64,000 nucleotides of DNA from CAVRIA01 sp963721115 (GCA_963721115.1 CAVRIA010000005.1:561692-625691), one strand, 5' to 3'; shown: positions 18,055 through 27,700, numbered from the stretch's first letter. A program made the numbers and translations. The notes: generated by a model not told the origin, from the letters alone.

Positions 18055-19800
18055 ATGCCCGCCGGGATGCGAAGCGGAAGGGTCGGCGTCGCGGCCGCCG
18101 AGGACAGCAACGGGTTGATCGAATCGAGGGCGACGCGCCGGGGCGCGCTCGCGGGTCGCTCCGCCCTTCTCGTCGCCGTGGCCCTGGTCTTGATGCTGGC
18201 CGCGGGCTGCGGAGACGACAACGACTCGGGCCCGGCGAGCACGCTCACTCCCACGGCGACCGCCACTGCGACCGCGACGGCGCTCGCCACCGACACGCCG
18301 GTTCCGTCGAGCACGGCGACCGCGACATTCACGGAGACAGCCATGCCATCGCCCTCCCCGACCGACACGCCGGCGCCGACCCCCACCGACACCCCCGTCC
18401 CCGTGCCCAATCCGACGGTCGAGGTGCCACCCGACACGGGCAACCCGTTCGTCCAGTCCACGAGCTTCGACCTGTCGCAGGTCGGCTACATGCAACAGGA
18501 GCTCTTCATCTCCGGAACGGCCAGGGCCTACGCAAACGTCGGCGCCTTCGACTCCGACGGCGCCTGGACGGTGGCTCCCGCCGGCAGCGCGCCGTACAAG
18601 ACCCGCATTCTGGTGTACCGGCCGATCGACGCCGAGAGGTTCAACGGCTCGGTGGTCGTCGAGTGGCTGAACGTCAGCGGCGGCCTGGACGCCGCGCCCG
18701 ACTGGACCGCGGCTCACACCGAGCTGATCCGCGAGGGCTTCGCCTGGGTCGGTGTCTCGGCACAGTTCGTGGGGGTCGAAGGAACCGGTGGCAGCGGGCC
18801 GATCCCGGGCCTCGGCGACCTGAGCCTCAAGGGGGTGAACCCGCAGCGCTACGGGTCGCTCAGCCATCCGGGCGACAGCTTCTCGTACGACATCTTCTCT
18901 CAGGCCGGCCAGGCGATCCGCCATCCGATGGGCATCGATCCACTCGGCGGCCTGACACCCGAGCGTCTGATCGCCGCCGGCGAGTCGCAGTCGGCCTTTC
19001 GACTCGTCACCTACGTCGACGCCATCCATCCGCTCACCCGCGTGTACGACGGCTTTCTCATTCACAGCCGCGGCGGCGGCGGCGCGCCGCTGTCGCAGCC
19101 CCCGCAGCCGGCGATCACCGTGCCGCAGGTCGTCCGCATTCGCGGCGACCTCGACGTCCCGGTGCTGACGTTCCAGACCGAGACCGACCTGATCACGCTC
19201 GGTTTCTACCCCGACCGCCAGCCCGATGCGCCGCTCTTCCGCCTCTGGGAGGTCGCCGGCACGGCGCACGCCGACACGTACACGCTGGTGGTCGGCTCCG
19301 GGGACCTGGGCGATTCTCCCGACGCGGCGAAGGTGCTGGTGACCTCGGCTCCGATCCCCGGGATCATCGAGTGCGGCAGCCCGATCAACTCGGGGCCGCA
19401 GCACTTCGTGCTGAACGCCGCCTTCGCGGCGTTGGACCGCTGGATGCGCGGTGGCGGCGCGCCGCCGACGGCGGAGCGCCTGCAAGTCGCCGGGTCGCCT
19501 CCCGCCTTCGTCCTCGACGACCTCGGCAACGTGCTCGGCGGCATCCGCACCCCTTACGTCGATGCGCCGGTAGCCGTTCTCTCGGGACTGGGACAGAGCG
19601 GATCGGGCTTCTGCTTCATCTTCGGGACCACGGTCCCCTTCGACACCGAGACACTGGCCTCCCTGTATTCCGGCCACGACGCCTACCTCTTGGCCGTCGA
19701 CGCTGCCACCGACCGCGCCGTCGCGGCGGGTTTCCTCCTCGAACCCGACGCCCAGCTGATCAAGGCAGCCGCCGCGCAGTCGGACGTCGGCAACCCGTGA
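18055..19800 (+). CDS. Lipoprotein alpha/beta-hydrolase domain protein
   Basis: Predicted surface lipoprotein of 581 residues with an alpha/beta-hydrolase domain of the PF20091 type. Start at MPAGMRSG follows AAGGGG. The signal peptide ends LAAGC, then a Thr/Pro linker (about 65-120). The catalytic domain shows RILVYRPIDAERFNGSVVVE, the nucleophile motif GESQSA, an acidic DLDVPVLTFQTETD and a His in VAGTAHADTY, consistent with a Ser-Asp-His triad. It is probably an extracytoplasmic esterase or lipase-like enzyme; substrate unknown. It shares the linker style of the other exported proteins here. Confidence 0.85.
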   Translation: MPAGMRSGRVGVAAAEDSNGLIESRATRRGALAGRSALLVAVALVLMLAAGCGDDNDSGPASTLTPTATATATATALATDTPVPSSTATATFTETAMPSPSPTDTPAPTPTDTPVPVPNPTVEVPPDTGNPFVQSTSFDLSQVGYMQQELFISGTARAYANVGAFDSDGAWTVAPAGSAPYKTRILVYRPIDAERFNGSVVVEWLNVSGGLDAAPDWTAAHTELIREGFAWVGVSAQFVGVEGTGGSGPIPGLGDLSLKGVNPQRYGSLSHPGDSFSYDIFSQAGQAIRHPMGIDPLGGLTPERLIAAGESQSAFRLVTYVDAIHPLTRVYDGFLIHSRGGGGAPLSQPPQPAITVPQVVRIRGDLDVPVLTFQTETDLITLGFYPDRQPDAPLFRLWEVAGTAHADTYTLVVGSGDLGDSPDAAKVLVTSAPIPGIIECGSPINSGPQHFVLNAAFAALDRWMRGGGAPPTAERLQVAGSPPAFVLDDLGNVLGGIRTPYVDAPVAVLSGLGQSGSGFCFIFGTTVPFDTETLASLYSGHDAYLLAVDAATDRAVAAGFLLEPDAQLIKAAAAQSDVGNP

Positions 19801-19831
19801 GGTGGCGGCGGGCTCGGCCCGCCGTTGGCGC

Positions 19832-20599
19832 TCAGTCGAGCCAGCGCTTCTCGGAGGCGTGTCGCTTGGCGTGCTCGTAGGCGAGCGCCGCGCCGACGAT
19901 CCCGGCCTCGTTCTCGAGCTTGGCGGGCACGACCTTCGTGCGCACCGAGAGACGCGGCAGGAACTTCTCGCTCTTCTTGCTCACGCCGCCGCCGATGATC
20001 ACCAGGTCGGGCCACAGGTAGCGCTGGACGTAGTCCAGGTACTTGTCGACGCGCTTCGCCCACTTCTTCCAGCTCAGATCCTCGCCCGAGCGGATCCGAT
20101 CGGCGGCCAGCGCCTCGGCTTCCACGTCATGGATCTCGATGTGGCCGAGCTCGGTGTTGGGAACCAGGTGGCCGTTGCTGAACAGCGCCGTGCCGATTCC
20201 GGTTCCGAGGGTGACCACCAGCACGACGCCCGGCTGGCCGCGGCCCGCACCGAAGTGCATCTCCGCGTACCCGGCGGCGTCGGCATCGTTGATCAGCGCC
20301 AGGTCGCACTTCGTCGCCTTCTTCAGCAGGGCCGCCCCGTCGACGCCGATCCAGCTCTTGGAGATGTTGGCGGCGGTGCGCACGCGCCCCTGCTGGACCA
20401 CCGCGGGAATGCCGCAGCCGATCGGGCCGCGCCACTTGAAGTGCTTGGCGATCTCCGCGACCGTGCGCGCCACGCTCTTGGGCGTCGCCGGCTGCGGAGT
20501 CGGAATGCGGTGACGCTCCTCGAGCAGCTTTCCGCTCTTCGTTTCGACCGGTGCCCCCTTGATGCCCGATCCCCCAATGTCGATGCCGAGAATCTTGAT
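19832..20599 (-). CDS. ppgK: Polyphosphate glucokinase (ROK family)
   Basis: Phosphorylates glucose with inorganic polyphosphate. It has ROK features: IKILGIDIGGSGIKG at the N-terminus, IPAVVQQGRVRTAANIS, INDADAAGYAEM, VVTLGTGIGTALFSNG, ELGHIEIH and IIGGGVSKKSEKFLP. Length of about 255 matches PpgK. The expected start (MKILGID or MTKILGID in relatives) here reads ATC AAG ATT CTC, exactly five bases after GGAGG, and no ATG, GTG or TTG lies in frame nearby. Either an ATC start is used or the start base is miscalled. It follows nosY on the same strand after about 120 bases. Confidence 0.9.
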   Translation of the reverse strand: MKILGIDIGGSGIKGAPVETKSGKLLEERHRIPTPQPATPKSVARTVAEIAKHFKWRGPIGCGIPAVVQQGRVRTAANISKSWIGVDGAALLKKATKCDLALINDADAAGYAEMHFGAGRGQPGVVLVVTLGTGIGTALFSNGHLVPNTELGHIEIHDVEAEALAADRIRSGEDLSWKKWAKRVDKYLDYVQRYLWPDLVIIGGGVSKKSEKFLPRLSVRTKVVPAKLENEAGIVGAALAYEHAKRHASEKRWLD

Positions 20600-20718
20600 G
20601 GTGGCCTCCGTGCCTCGTCTTTGCCGTTGACGAGGTTCTTGGCGCATATCCTCGCACGATCGAGGGGCTCTTGTACATCCTGCGAGCGCGGGCGGCACGG
20701 CGGGCTGGGCGGCCCCGA

Positions 20719-21762
20719 TCACAAGGCGCAGCGGCGGAAGCGCCACAGCGCCACCAGCGGCGGGACCGACAGCCAGGCGAGCCATCCAACCGCCAACGGA
20801 ACCGAGGCGGCGACGGAGTCGGCCCCCGGAAGCCCCACGGTCAATCGCGCGCGCAATGCCGGGCCCCAGACGAAGGCACTGATACGAAAGAGATCCGTCG
20901 GATCCAGTGCCATCAGCCATACCGCGGAGACACCCCGCTGCGGCTCCGAAGGGGCGCTCGCCTGGTGCTCGCGGATCGGCGCCCCCCGGCCCGGCGCCGC
21001 CAGCTCGCTGTGCCCGTGCGTGCCAATCTGCTGCGGGGGCGGCGGCGCGAGCACAACGACGGCGGCCAGCAGCGCCGCGTCGACCGCGAAGACCATGGCC
21101 AGCCAGACGACGAGCGCCGAGCCGAAGGCACGGACACGCCCGCGCGTGGAGGCGCCGAGCGCGGCTCCGACGCCGCCGCAGACGAGGCACAGCAACAGGC
21201 CGGAGACGACGATGACGAGGTAATCCCGCCAGCCCGTGCTGCCCCGACAGGCCGCGATGGCGATGGCCACGCTTCCGAACGCGGCCGAGTACGACGCGCA
21301 CAGGAGGCCTGCGCGGCCGAGAACCTTGCCGGCGAAGCACGCCGCGCGCGAGATCGGCAGGGTGATCACTGGGACCACCGTACGGTCCTCGATCTCTCCG
21401 GCGAGCAAGTCGGCGCCGGCGAGCAACGCCAGCAGCGGCAACACCACGGCGCTGAGCGCCACCGCGAGGAGCAGCGACTCCTCGAAGGTCGCGAGCCCGA
21501 GCGACCCCGCGCGTAGGGGCAACACGAGCGGCGGCAGCCATGCGACACCGGCGAGCAACACCACGGCGCCGCGCGCGGCGCGACGCCGGCGCAGGAGCCG
21601 GAGCTCGCGGCCCGCGACGAGGAGCACCGCGGTATGACGTGCTCGTCCAACGGCTTCTACGGACATGCGGGCAGCCGCAACCGCGGCGACTTGCCGGCCG
21701 GCGAACCAGCGAACGGCGCCCGCAGCAGACGGCCGGTGGGGCGCGGCCCCGTCAGCGCCCAT
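20719..21762 (-). CDS. nosY: Nitrous-oxide reductase accessory ABC permease
   Basis: Membrane subunit of the NosFY(D) ABC system needed for copper-sulfur cluster assembly in NosZ. The 347-residue protein has about six hydrophobic helices (GAVVLLAGVAWLPPLVLPL; LLLAVALSAVVLPLLALLAG; DYLVIVVSGLLLCLVCGGVG; ALVVWLAMVFAVDAALLAAV; near the C-terminus VAASVPLAVGWLAWL) and the NosY-like segment DLLAGEIEDRTVVPVITLPISR. The chosen ATG at 21762 has AGGAG seven bases upstream and overlaps nosF; a later ATG at 21666 lacks a ribosome site. Last gene of the nos operon. Confidence 0.87.
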   Translation of the reverse strand: MGADGAAPHRPSAAGAVRWFAGRQVAAVAAARMSVEAVGRARHTAVLLVAGRELRLLRRRRAARGAVVLLAGVAWLPPLVLPLRAGSLGLATFEESLLLAVALSAVVLPLLALLAGADLLAGEIEDRTVVPVITLPISRAACFAGKVLGRAGLLCASYSAAFGSVAIAIAACRGSTGWRDYLVIVVSGLLLCLVCGGVGAALGASTRGRVRAFGSALVVWLAMVFAVDAALLAAVVVLAPPPPQQIGTHGHSELAAPGRGAPIREHQASAPSEPQRGVSAVWLMALDPTDLFRISAFVWGPALRARLTVGLPGADSVAASVPLAVGWLAWLSVPPLVALWRFRRCAL

Positions 21763-22480
21763 GCCCGCACTCCTGCACCGGCGGCGCTCCCTCCGGCGCC
21801 AGCAACTCGCGGTACATCTGCCGCGCGCCGGGCGCCGTCGCCGGGAGCACCGCACGCAACCGTCCCTCGTCGAGCACCGCCACTCGGCGCGGTAGGAGAT
21901 CGACGAGCTCGAACTCGTGGCTGGCGAGGACGATCGTGTCTCCGCCGGCGCGGCGTCGCTCGAGATGCGCCAGCACGCGGTCGAGAGTCTGCGGATCGAG
22001 GCCGACGAAGGGCTCGTCGAGCAACAGCAGCGACGCGGGGCGCAGCAACGCCACGGCCAGACCGAGGCGGCGCACCCAACCGCCGGACAGCTCGCCCACC
22101 GGACGGTCGGACATCGCTTCGACCCCGCTCACTTCCGCCGCCTCACGGCGCGCCGGCACATCGCTGCGGCGCGCCGCGCAGGCGAAATCGAACACCTCCC
22201 TCACCGTCAACACGGCCGGAAATCGGCTTTCTTGGGGTAGATAGGCGACCCCCTCCATCCCGTCGCCTGCCGGTCGCCCCTCGCCACCGATCCCGATGCG
22301 GCCGGCGGACGGCATCCTCAGCCCGGCCGCCAGGGCCAGCAGGGTCGACTTGCCGGCGCCGTTCGGGCCGATCAGACACGTCACCGATCCCGGCGGGCAG
22401 TCCAGCGTGACGCCGCGCAGCACGTCGTGCCGGCCGAGGCGCAGGCAGATTCCGTCGAGGCGCAAGCCCGGCGTCGCCAT
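21752..22480 (-). CDS. nosF: Nitrous-oxide reductase accessory ABC ATPase
   Basis: ATP-binding subunit partnering NosY. It starts MATPGLRLDGICLRLG; the ATG shares a base with the nosD stop (TGATG). Walker A is IGPNGAGKSTLL, Q-loop LPQESRFP, signature LSGGWVRRLGLA, Walker B LLLLDEPFVGLD and H-loop VLASHEFE. At 242 residues it is a minimal ATPase. The signature LSGGW differs slightly from LSGGQ. Position between nosD and nosY makes the assignment firm. Confidence 0.93.
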   Translation of the reverse strand: MATPGLRLDGICLRLGRHDVLRGVTLDCPPGSVTCLIGPNGAGKSTLLALAAGLRMPSAGRIGIGGEGRPAGDGMEGVAYLPQESRFPAVLTVREVFDFACAARRSDVPARREAAEVSGVEAMSDRPVGELSGGWVRRLGLAVALLRPASLLLLDEPFVGLDPQTLDRVLAHLERRRAGGDTIVLASHEFELVDLLPRRVAVLDEGRLRAVLPATAPGARQMYRELLAPEGAPPVQECGHGR

Positions 22481-23754
22481 CAGCGCGGCACCGGATCGCG
22501 GCGGCGCACCAGGGGCGCCGAATCGATCGCGCCCGGATCCGCGCTCGACAGGCGCGCCTCCCACCAGCCCAGCAGCTCGAGCGCCGGACTGGCGGCGAAC
22601 CAGCGCGCGCTCGGCCGCCGGGCCAGCAGCGCCGAGACGGCGGTCTGCAGACGATAGGGAACGTCGCCCACCCCGTCGCCGTTCCAGTCGAAGCCGGTAT
22701 AGTCGCTCCAGGCGTTGCCGCGCCCGCCGTCCGACCAGGCGTTCGGCGCGTAGCGATCCTGGAACACCTGCACGAGGTTGCCGTCGAAGTCGTTGCCCGT
22801 GAACACGTTGCCTTCGGAGCCGGCCGTCAGAAAGACGCCGACGCCATTGTCCTCGACGCGGTTGTCGACGAAGCGGTTGTCGGCCGAGTTCTCGAGGAAG
22901 AATCCGCGGCCGTTGTGCGCGCTACGGTTGTGCGCCAACACCGAATGCTCGAGCTGCTGGCAGAGAATGCCGAAATCGCGGTTGTCCGACGCCTCGTTGT
23001 CGGCGATGCGGTCGTTCATCGAGAACATCAGGGCGATGCCGCCCGTACAGGCGCGGAAGCGGTTCCCTTCCAACGTGTTGCGCTCCGAGTACATGTAATG
23101 GATGCCGTAGCGCAGGCCGGTACCGCTGTTGCCGCGGATCAGATTGCGGTGTGCGAAGGACAGATAGATCCCGTCGCGCACGCTGATCAGCCGATTGTCG
23201 CGCAGCTCGTTCTCTTCCGTGTGCCACAGGTGGATGCCGTTGCCGCGACGGACCGGCGGCAGGACGGGATTGCCCCGCACTTCGTTGTGCAGAATGTGAT
23301 GCCCGCCGCCGCCGCGCAGATAGATCCCGAAGGCCTGCGCTTCCACATGGCAGCGTTCGACCGTGACGCCGCGGGCTTCGCGCAGCAGGACCACCGCGTC
23401 GTCACGCGAGAGGTCGGTGCCGCCGCCGCGGATGGTCAGATGGGATACCTCGATGCCGTCAGCGGCCAACGTCAACACCGTTCCATCGCCGCCGCCGTCG
23501 ATCACCGCGCCCGGCTGTCCCACCAAACGGATCGCCCGGCGTATCGTCAACGGCCCCGGATGCACGCCGGGCGCCAGCCGCAGCGTGTCGCCCGGCTGCG
23601 CCCGTGCGAGCGCCGCCTCCAGATCACCCGGCGCCACGACCCGCTGTGCGGCGGGCGCCGCGATCGCGAACCCCAGCACCAACAACCCAACAACCAACAA
23701 CCGGATGGGGCGGTTGGGCGGATCGTTGGGCAAAGCCGTGGTCAGGCGAACCAC
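22480..23754 (-). CDS. nosD: Periplasmic copper-binding/maturation protein NosD
   Basis: Exported right-handed beta-helix protein that works with NosFY in NosZ maturation. Starting at GTG 23754 (ribosome site GGGGAG, seven bases) it has 424 residues. The signal peptide follows PNDPPNRPIRLLVVGLLVLG. Then come VAPGDLEAALARAQPGDTLRL and pectate-lyase/NosD repeats such as YLRGGGGHHILHNEVRGNPV, IHYMYSERNTLEGNRF and FTGNDFDGNLVQVFQ. The GTG lies 13 bases inside the ccdA-like gene, so translation is coupled. Confidence 0.94.
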   Translation of the reverse strand: MVRLTTALPNDPPNRPIRLLVVGLLVLGFAIAAPAAQRVVAPGDLEAALARAQPGDTLRLAPGVHPGPLTIRRAIRLVGQPGAVIDGGGDGTVLTLAADGIEVSHLTIRGGGTDLSRDDAVVLLREARGVTVERCHVEAQAFGIYLRGGGGHHILHNEVRGNPVLPPVRRGNGIHLWHTEENELRDNRLISVRDGIYLSFAHRNLIRGNSGTGLRYGIHYMYSERNTLEGNRFRACTGGIALMFSMNDRIADNEASDNRDFGILCQQLEHSVLAHNRSAHNGRGFFLENSADNRFVDNRVEDNGVGVFLTAGSEGNVFTGNDFDGNLVQVFQDRYAPNAWSDGGRGNAWSDYTGFDWNGDGVGDVPYRLQTAVSALLARRPSARWFAASPALELLGWWEARLSSADPGAIDSAPLVRRRDPVPR

Positions 23755-25253
23755 CGGAAGACTCCCCCCAAGAAGCGGAACGTCAGGTCCGTCACGACGC
23801 GCTCGCGGCCGGACAGCACCAGCAAGGCAATGCCCGCGAGGATCACGCCGCTCGCCGTGCGCAGCGCGCGATTGAACCCCAGCCGCTTCGCCAGCGACAG
23901 ACGGATCTGAAAGAAGCCCAGGGAAATGAACACCATGGGCACGGCGATACCGAGCGAGTACAGGGCCAGCGTGATCAACCCGGAGTACCAGGACGTGATC
24001 CCCGCGTAGACGAGCAGCGGATAGAGCACCGCGCCGCCCATGCAGGTGAGGCACGAAGTCGAAAGGCCGATCCCCACGAGGAAGGAGTCGATCGCGCGCA
24101 TGCCGCTCCCGGCGGCGGCGCGCCGCCGCCCGTGCAGGCGAAGCCTGGCGAAGAGTCGTTGCGGCCGTGCGAGAAGACGTGCACGCACGCTCCCCGCCCC
24201 TCCCTTGTCGTCGGGGCGGCCCCCGAAGCGGGGCAAACGCCCCGCCAATCGCCGCAGCTGCTCGCCGACGCCGAGGATGCGCAGCGCGAAGAGCAGAATG
24301 AGACTGCCGCCGATCAGTTGGATGAGGCGTCCGTACTCTCCCAGGGGCTTGCGTACGCCTTCGCCGATCAGACCGACGGTGGCGCCGGACGCGGCATAGA
24401 GCAGCGTGAATCCGGCGACGAAGCTGGCCAGGTTGATCAGCAGCCGCCGCCGGCCGACACGCGCCGCCACGGCGGCACCGGCGGCGGCAGCGTCACGCTC
24501 GCTCTGTGTAACCGTGCACGAGATGATGGCCGAATAGTACAGGGTCAGCTCCAACGCGCAGGGAGAGAGGATGACGAGGAGCGCGCCGACGAGGGCGACG
24601 GCCAGCATGAGCGTTGCCGTCATGCCGTGCTGGGCCGCAGCACTGTCGAGGTCGTCGACGATCGGCAAATGCCATTCGAATCGCCGCATCGCCTCGGCGC
24701 CGACGTTCGTCGCTTCGACCGCTACCGTTCCCGCCCGCATGTCGAGGAACCGGTGGCCGTGGTTGTCGCGCGCCGGGAAGAGCACCATGTACGCGTTGTG
24801 GTGCTCGGACAGCACGATCGGGCTGGTGAGCGACGGGTAGCGCTCGCCGTCCGGTCCGACGAGGAGGAAGCTCCCGTGCAGATGATGCATGTGCTCGATA
24901 CTCCCGGTGTGGGTGTTCACGCCCACCAGGACGGGCAGGATCGTGGCTGGATTTCGGCCCTCGAAGTAGCGCTCGAGATGCCGGGTCCGCAGAAACGCGG
25001 GCGTGGCCAGAGTGAGGTCGAGGTACAGGTCGTCGATCTGCGCCGTGTTGGCGTCGCTGCGCTGCAGCGCGCTCACGGGGTGCGCGGCACGGTAGCGGGG
25101 AATCAACACGAGGCCGCTGACGAACAGGGCGAAGAGGAGCAGCAGCCCGACACCGACGGCGACCAGCCCCCAGCGTGCTCGCGAGACCGGTTGCGTGGCG
25201 GCGGGGGCCGTGAGGTCGGGCGTGGCGGCGTGCGTGGAGAGTCCGTGGGCCAT
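23742..25253 (-). CDS. CcdA/DsbD-like transmembrane protein of the nos operon
   Basis: Membrane protein of 503 residues. The start (MAHGLSTHAATPD) lies five bases after the preceding stop. One N-terminal helix (about 25-50) leads to a periplasmic region (about 60-210) containing HMHHLHGSFLLVGPDGERYP and SEHHNAYMVLFPA, which could bind metal through His. Then a CcdA-type core follows with Cys in LSPCALELTLY and a second pair in STSCLTCMGGAVLYP. This architecture suggests transfer of reducing equivalents to the periplasm, perhaps keeping NosZ copper or thiol partners reduced. Role within nos is inferred from position; the N-terminal domain was not recognised. Confidence 0.75.
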   Translation of the reverse strand: MAHGLSTHAATPDLTAPAATQPVSRARWGLVAVGVGLLLLFALFVSGLVLIPRYRAAHPVSALQRSDANTAQIDDLYLDLTLATPAFLRTRHLERYFEGRNPATILPVLVGVNTHTGSIEHMHHLHGSFLLVGPDGERYPSLTSPIVLSEHHNAYMVLFPARDNHGHRFLDMRAGTVAVEATNVGAEAMRRFEWHLPIVDDLDSAAAQHGMTATLMLAVALVGALLVILSPCALELTLYYSAIISCTVTQSERDAAAAGAAVAARVGRRRLLINLASFVAGFTLLYAASGATVGLIGEGVRKPLGEYGRLIQLIGGSLILLFALRILGVGEQLRRLAGRLPRFGGRPDDKGGAGSVRARLLARPQRLFARLRLHGRRRAAAGSGMRAIDSFLVGIGLSTSCLTCMGGAVLYPLLVYAGITSWYSGLITLALYSLGIAVPMVFISLGFFQIRLSLAKRLGFNRALRTASGVILAGIALLVLSGRERVVTDLTFRFLGGVFRWFA

Positions 25254-25257
25254 GAGC

Positions 25258-25887
25258 TCAGCCTTTCGCCGCATGCAGCGGTGCCGGGGGTTCTGCAGCA
25301 TCCACTTCGGAGGCGGCGTTGGTGCGCCGTGGCCGGCGCGACAGGGCCGCGACTGCGGTGAGAACCAGGGCGGCGAGGAAGGCCCAGCCGCCCAGCCCGA
25401 TGCTCATGTGCACGTGGAAGTTTTCGATCTGGATCGAGCCGAGGATCGGCGGGGTGAAGTCGTGGACGCGCGCCAGTGGAGTGTGTCCGCGATGATGGCC
25501 GAGGGCGTACAGGCGGTACTGCGCCAGCGCCCCGGCCGAGAGAATCGTGGCGAGCATCGCACCGAAGAGGATGCTCGCCACCTTGCGCTGCGTGCCGAGG
25601 GGCACGAGCGCGGCGATCCAGGCGACGGCGCACAGCAGGCCGAGGACCCACGGCACGGCGCGCAGCTCCGGCGCGTCGAGCGGCAGGCGCACGCCGATGT
25701 ACTGATTCAAGGTCTCGATCTCCTTCACGTCACCCGCGACCGCGGTGGAATAGACCTGCACTTCCAACGCCTCGTCGCCGTGGTACTGCGGTGCCTCCAT
25801 CCGCGTCGACCAGAGGGGCAGCCACAACGACATCGCCAGCAGCAACCCGGCACCGGCGAGCAGCAGTCGTGCTTTCTCCCGTGCCAT
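25258..25887 (-). CDS. Small NosB-like membrane protein
   Basis: Membrane protein of 209 residues immediately after nosZ (two-base gap), the place occupied by nosB in clade II nos clusters. Four hydrophobic segments are visible (LLLAGAGLLLAMSLWLPL; VPWVLGLLCAVAWIAALVPL; VASILFGAMLATILSAG; MSIGLGGWAFLAALVLTAV). Between the first two lies a periplasmic stretch (HGDEALEVQVYSTAVAG, IGVRLPLD), and a later loop carries HHRGHTPLARVHDFTPPILG and ENFHVHMS, rich in His. Function unknown; similarity to NosB is by position and topology only. Confidence 0.65.
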   Translation of the reverse strand: MAREKARLLLAGAGLLLAMSLWLPLWSTRMEAPQYHGDEALEVQVYSTAVAGDVKEIETLNQYIGVRLPLDAPELRAVPWVLGLLCAVAWIAALVPLGTQRKVASILFGAMLATILSAGALAQYRLYALGHHRGHTPLARVHDFTPPILGSIQIENFHVHMSIGLGGWAFLAALVLTAVAALSRRPRRTNAASEVDAAEPPAPLHAAKG

Positions 25888-25889
25888 GC

Positions 25890-27689
25890 TCAGTCCCCAG
25901 CTTTGGCCTGCCGTTGCGGACCCGGCTCCACCAGCATGCGGCCGCGCATCTCGAGGTGCAGCGCCGAGCAGAACCACGTGCAGTAGTACCAGAAGGTGCC
26001 CGGCTGATCGGCGACGAACGAGACCTCGCGCGTCTGTCCGGGGTCGATGGCGACGTTGACGCCGTAGTTGTCGAGCGCGAAGCCGTGCGTCATGTCGCGG
26101 ATGGTCTCGATGTTGGTGACCGTCACGGTCACCTTGTCCCCCTGGTGGACCGTGAACTCCGGCAAGCCGAACTTGGAGCGGATGGCCGTCATGTAGACGT
26201 GCACCTCGCGCGGACCCACCTGCTCCACGCGGCTCTGTCCTTCCGCAACGGCGTTGGGTGCCGGCTGATCGACCTGCGCGACCTTCGGAATGAGGTCTTC
26301 CGCCTTCATGAACACGGCGTCGTGCGGCTCGGGCTCGGCGGGAAACGACGCGAGCAGCTTCATCTTCGCACCCGAGATGTCGATGAGCTCCTGATTCTCG
26401 GGCATGCTCGGGCCGACGGGCAGAAACATGTCCTTGGAGAGCTTGTTGAGCGACAGCAGGTACTCGCCCGTCGGGTGCATGGTCTCCGCCAGCGTCGCCT
26501 GCGTGTGGCCGACGTTGTAGTGCACGTCGACGCGGTCGACGATGTAGTCGGGGTCGCCGGCCACCGCCTTGGCGATGTTCCACTTGACGATCTGCGAGTC
26601 GATGAACAGCGAGGTGTAGGCGTTGCCGCGCCCGTCGAAGGTGGTGTGCAGGGGCCCCATGCCGACCTCGGGCTGTCCGGCGATGGCGTCACGCGGGTTC
26701 TTCGCCTGGTCGATCTTGGCGATGTCGATCACCGTGACCGTCGGCGAGAGCTTGCCCGAGCCCATGACGTACCTGCCGTCCGGGGTCACGTCGCAGCCGT
26801 GCGGGTTCTTCGGCACGGGAATCATGTAAAGCACCTTGGAGGTGGTCTTCTGCGGATCGATCACCTTGACGCCGTTGACGACGGTGAACTCGCCGCGCTG
26901 CAGCGCCGTCTCGGCTTGCGGAATGTCGATGGCGCCGATGGCATCCTCGTCACGGCGGATCATCTCCTCGATGGTGAGCCCCTTCTCCAGGTTGTACATC
27001 GTCGTGAACGCCCAGCGTCCGTCCTTGCTGCTGTCGTTGATGTCGCAGTTGGCGGGCATCAGAACCTCGAAGCGCGTTTCCAGGCTGATCGGATCGAGGA
27101 AGGCCATGACCGAGCCGTACTTCTTCGGGTCGAGGGTGCCCGGCGGGATCTCCGACTCGAACTCGCCATTGACGATGATGTAGCTGGTGTCGGGCGAGAC
27201 GACCGCAATGCCATGCGCTGCCTGGATGTTCGGTATGTGCGCGATCACCGCCGTTTCGAAGTGAGAGAGATCGATGCGGGCGACGCGGCCGTTGGCCTTG
27301 TCGTTGATCCACAGGAAGCGGCCGTCGTAGTCACCGTGGGTCTCCGACAGAATCGGATGATGCGTGTCGCCCCACAGCGGACCGCTCGCCTTCAGCCGCT
27401 CGTAGGTATCGGTGCCCGGCAGCGCGTACCCGTACTGCGCGCGCGGCTCGAACACCGGAATGGAACGGATGAGACGCCCCGACGGCAAGCCGTAGACGAG
27501 CACCGAACCCGCCTGACCGCCCGAGAGGAAGGCGTAGTACTTGTCCCACTTGCCGACCGGAACGTAGACCTGCGCGGCCGGACTGACGGCGGTCTGATTC
27601 GTCTCGCTGGCGGGACGGCATGCGGGAAGGAGGGCGAGCAGGGCGCCGCAGAGTCCGAGAGCGAACGTGTTGCGTGTGCGTGTGCGCAT
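25890..27689 (-). CDS. nosZ: Nitrous-oxide reductase, Sec/lipoprotein-type (clade II-like)
   Basis: Reduces N2O to N2 in the periplasm using CuZ and CuA centres. 599 residues. The signal peptide (MRTRTRNTFALGLCGALLAL, then LPAC) has no twin-arginine motif, as in clade II enzymes, and may be lipidated. CuZ ligand regions are GDTHHPILSETHGDYDG, NPHGCDVTPDGRYV, PLHTTFDGRGNAYTSLF, HYNVGHTQA and PEPHDAVF. CuA is YYCTWFCSALHLEMRGRM with both Cys, His and Met. I chose the second of two close ATGs because GGAGG lies six bases before it. It follows the cytochrome-cupredoxin gene by 11 bases. All copper ligands seen are intact. Confidence 0.95.
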   Translation of the reverse strand: MRTRTRNTFALGLCGALLALLPACRPASETNQTAVSPAAQVYVPVGKWDKYYAFLSGGQAGSVLVYGLPSGRLIRSIPVFEPRAQYGYALPGTDTYERLKASGPLWGDTHHPILSETHGDYDGRFLWINDKANGRVARIDLSHFETAVIAHIPNIQAAHGIAVVSPDTSYIIVNGEFESEIPPGTLDPKKYGSVMAFLDPISLETRFEVLMPANCDINDSSKDGRWAFTTMYNLEKGLTIEEMIRRDEDAIGAIDIPQAETALQRGEFTVVNGVKVIDPQKTTSKVLYMIPVPKNPHGCDVTPDGRYVMGSGKLSPTVTVIDIAKIDQAKNPRDAIAGQPEVGMGPLHTTFDGRGNAYTSLFIDSQIVKWNIAKAVAGDPDYIVDRVDVHYNVGHTQATLAETMHPTGEYLLSLNKLSKDMFLPVGPSMPENQELIDISGAKMKLLASFPAEPEPHDAVFMKAEDLIPKVAQVDQPAPNAVAEGQSRVEQVGPREVHVYMTAIRSKFGLPEFTVHQGDKVTVTVTNIETIRDMTHGFALDNYGVNVAIDPGQTREVSFVADQPGTFWYYCTWFCSALHLEMRGRMLVEPGPQRQAKAGD

Positions 27690-27700
27690 GGCCATCCTCC

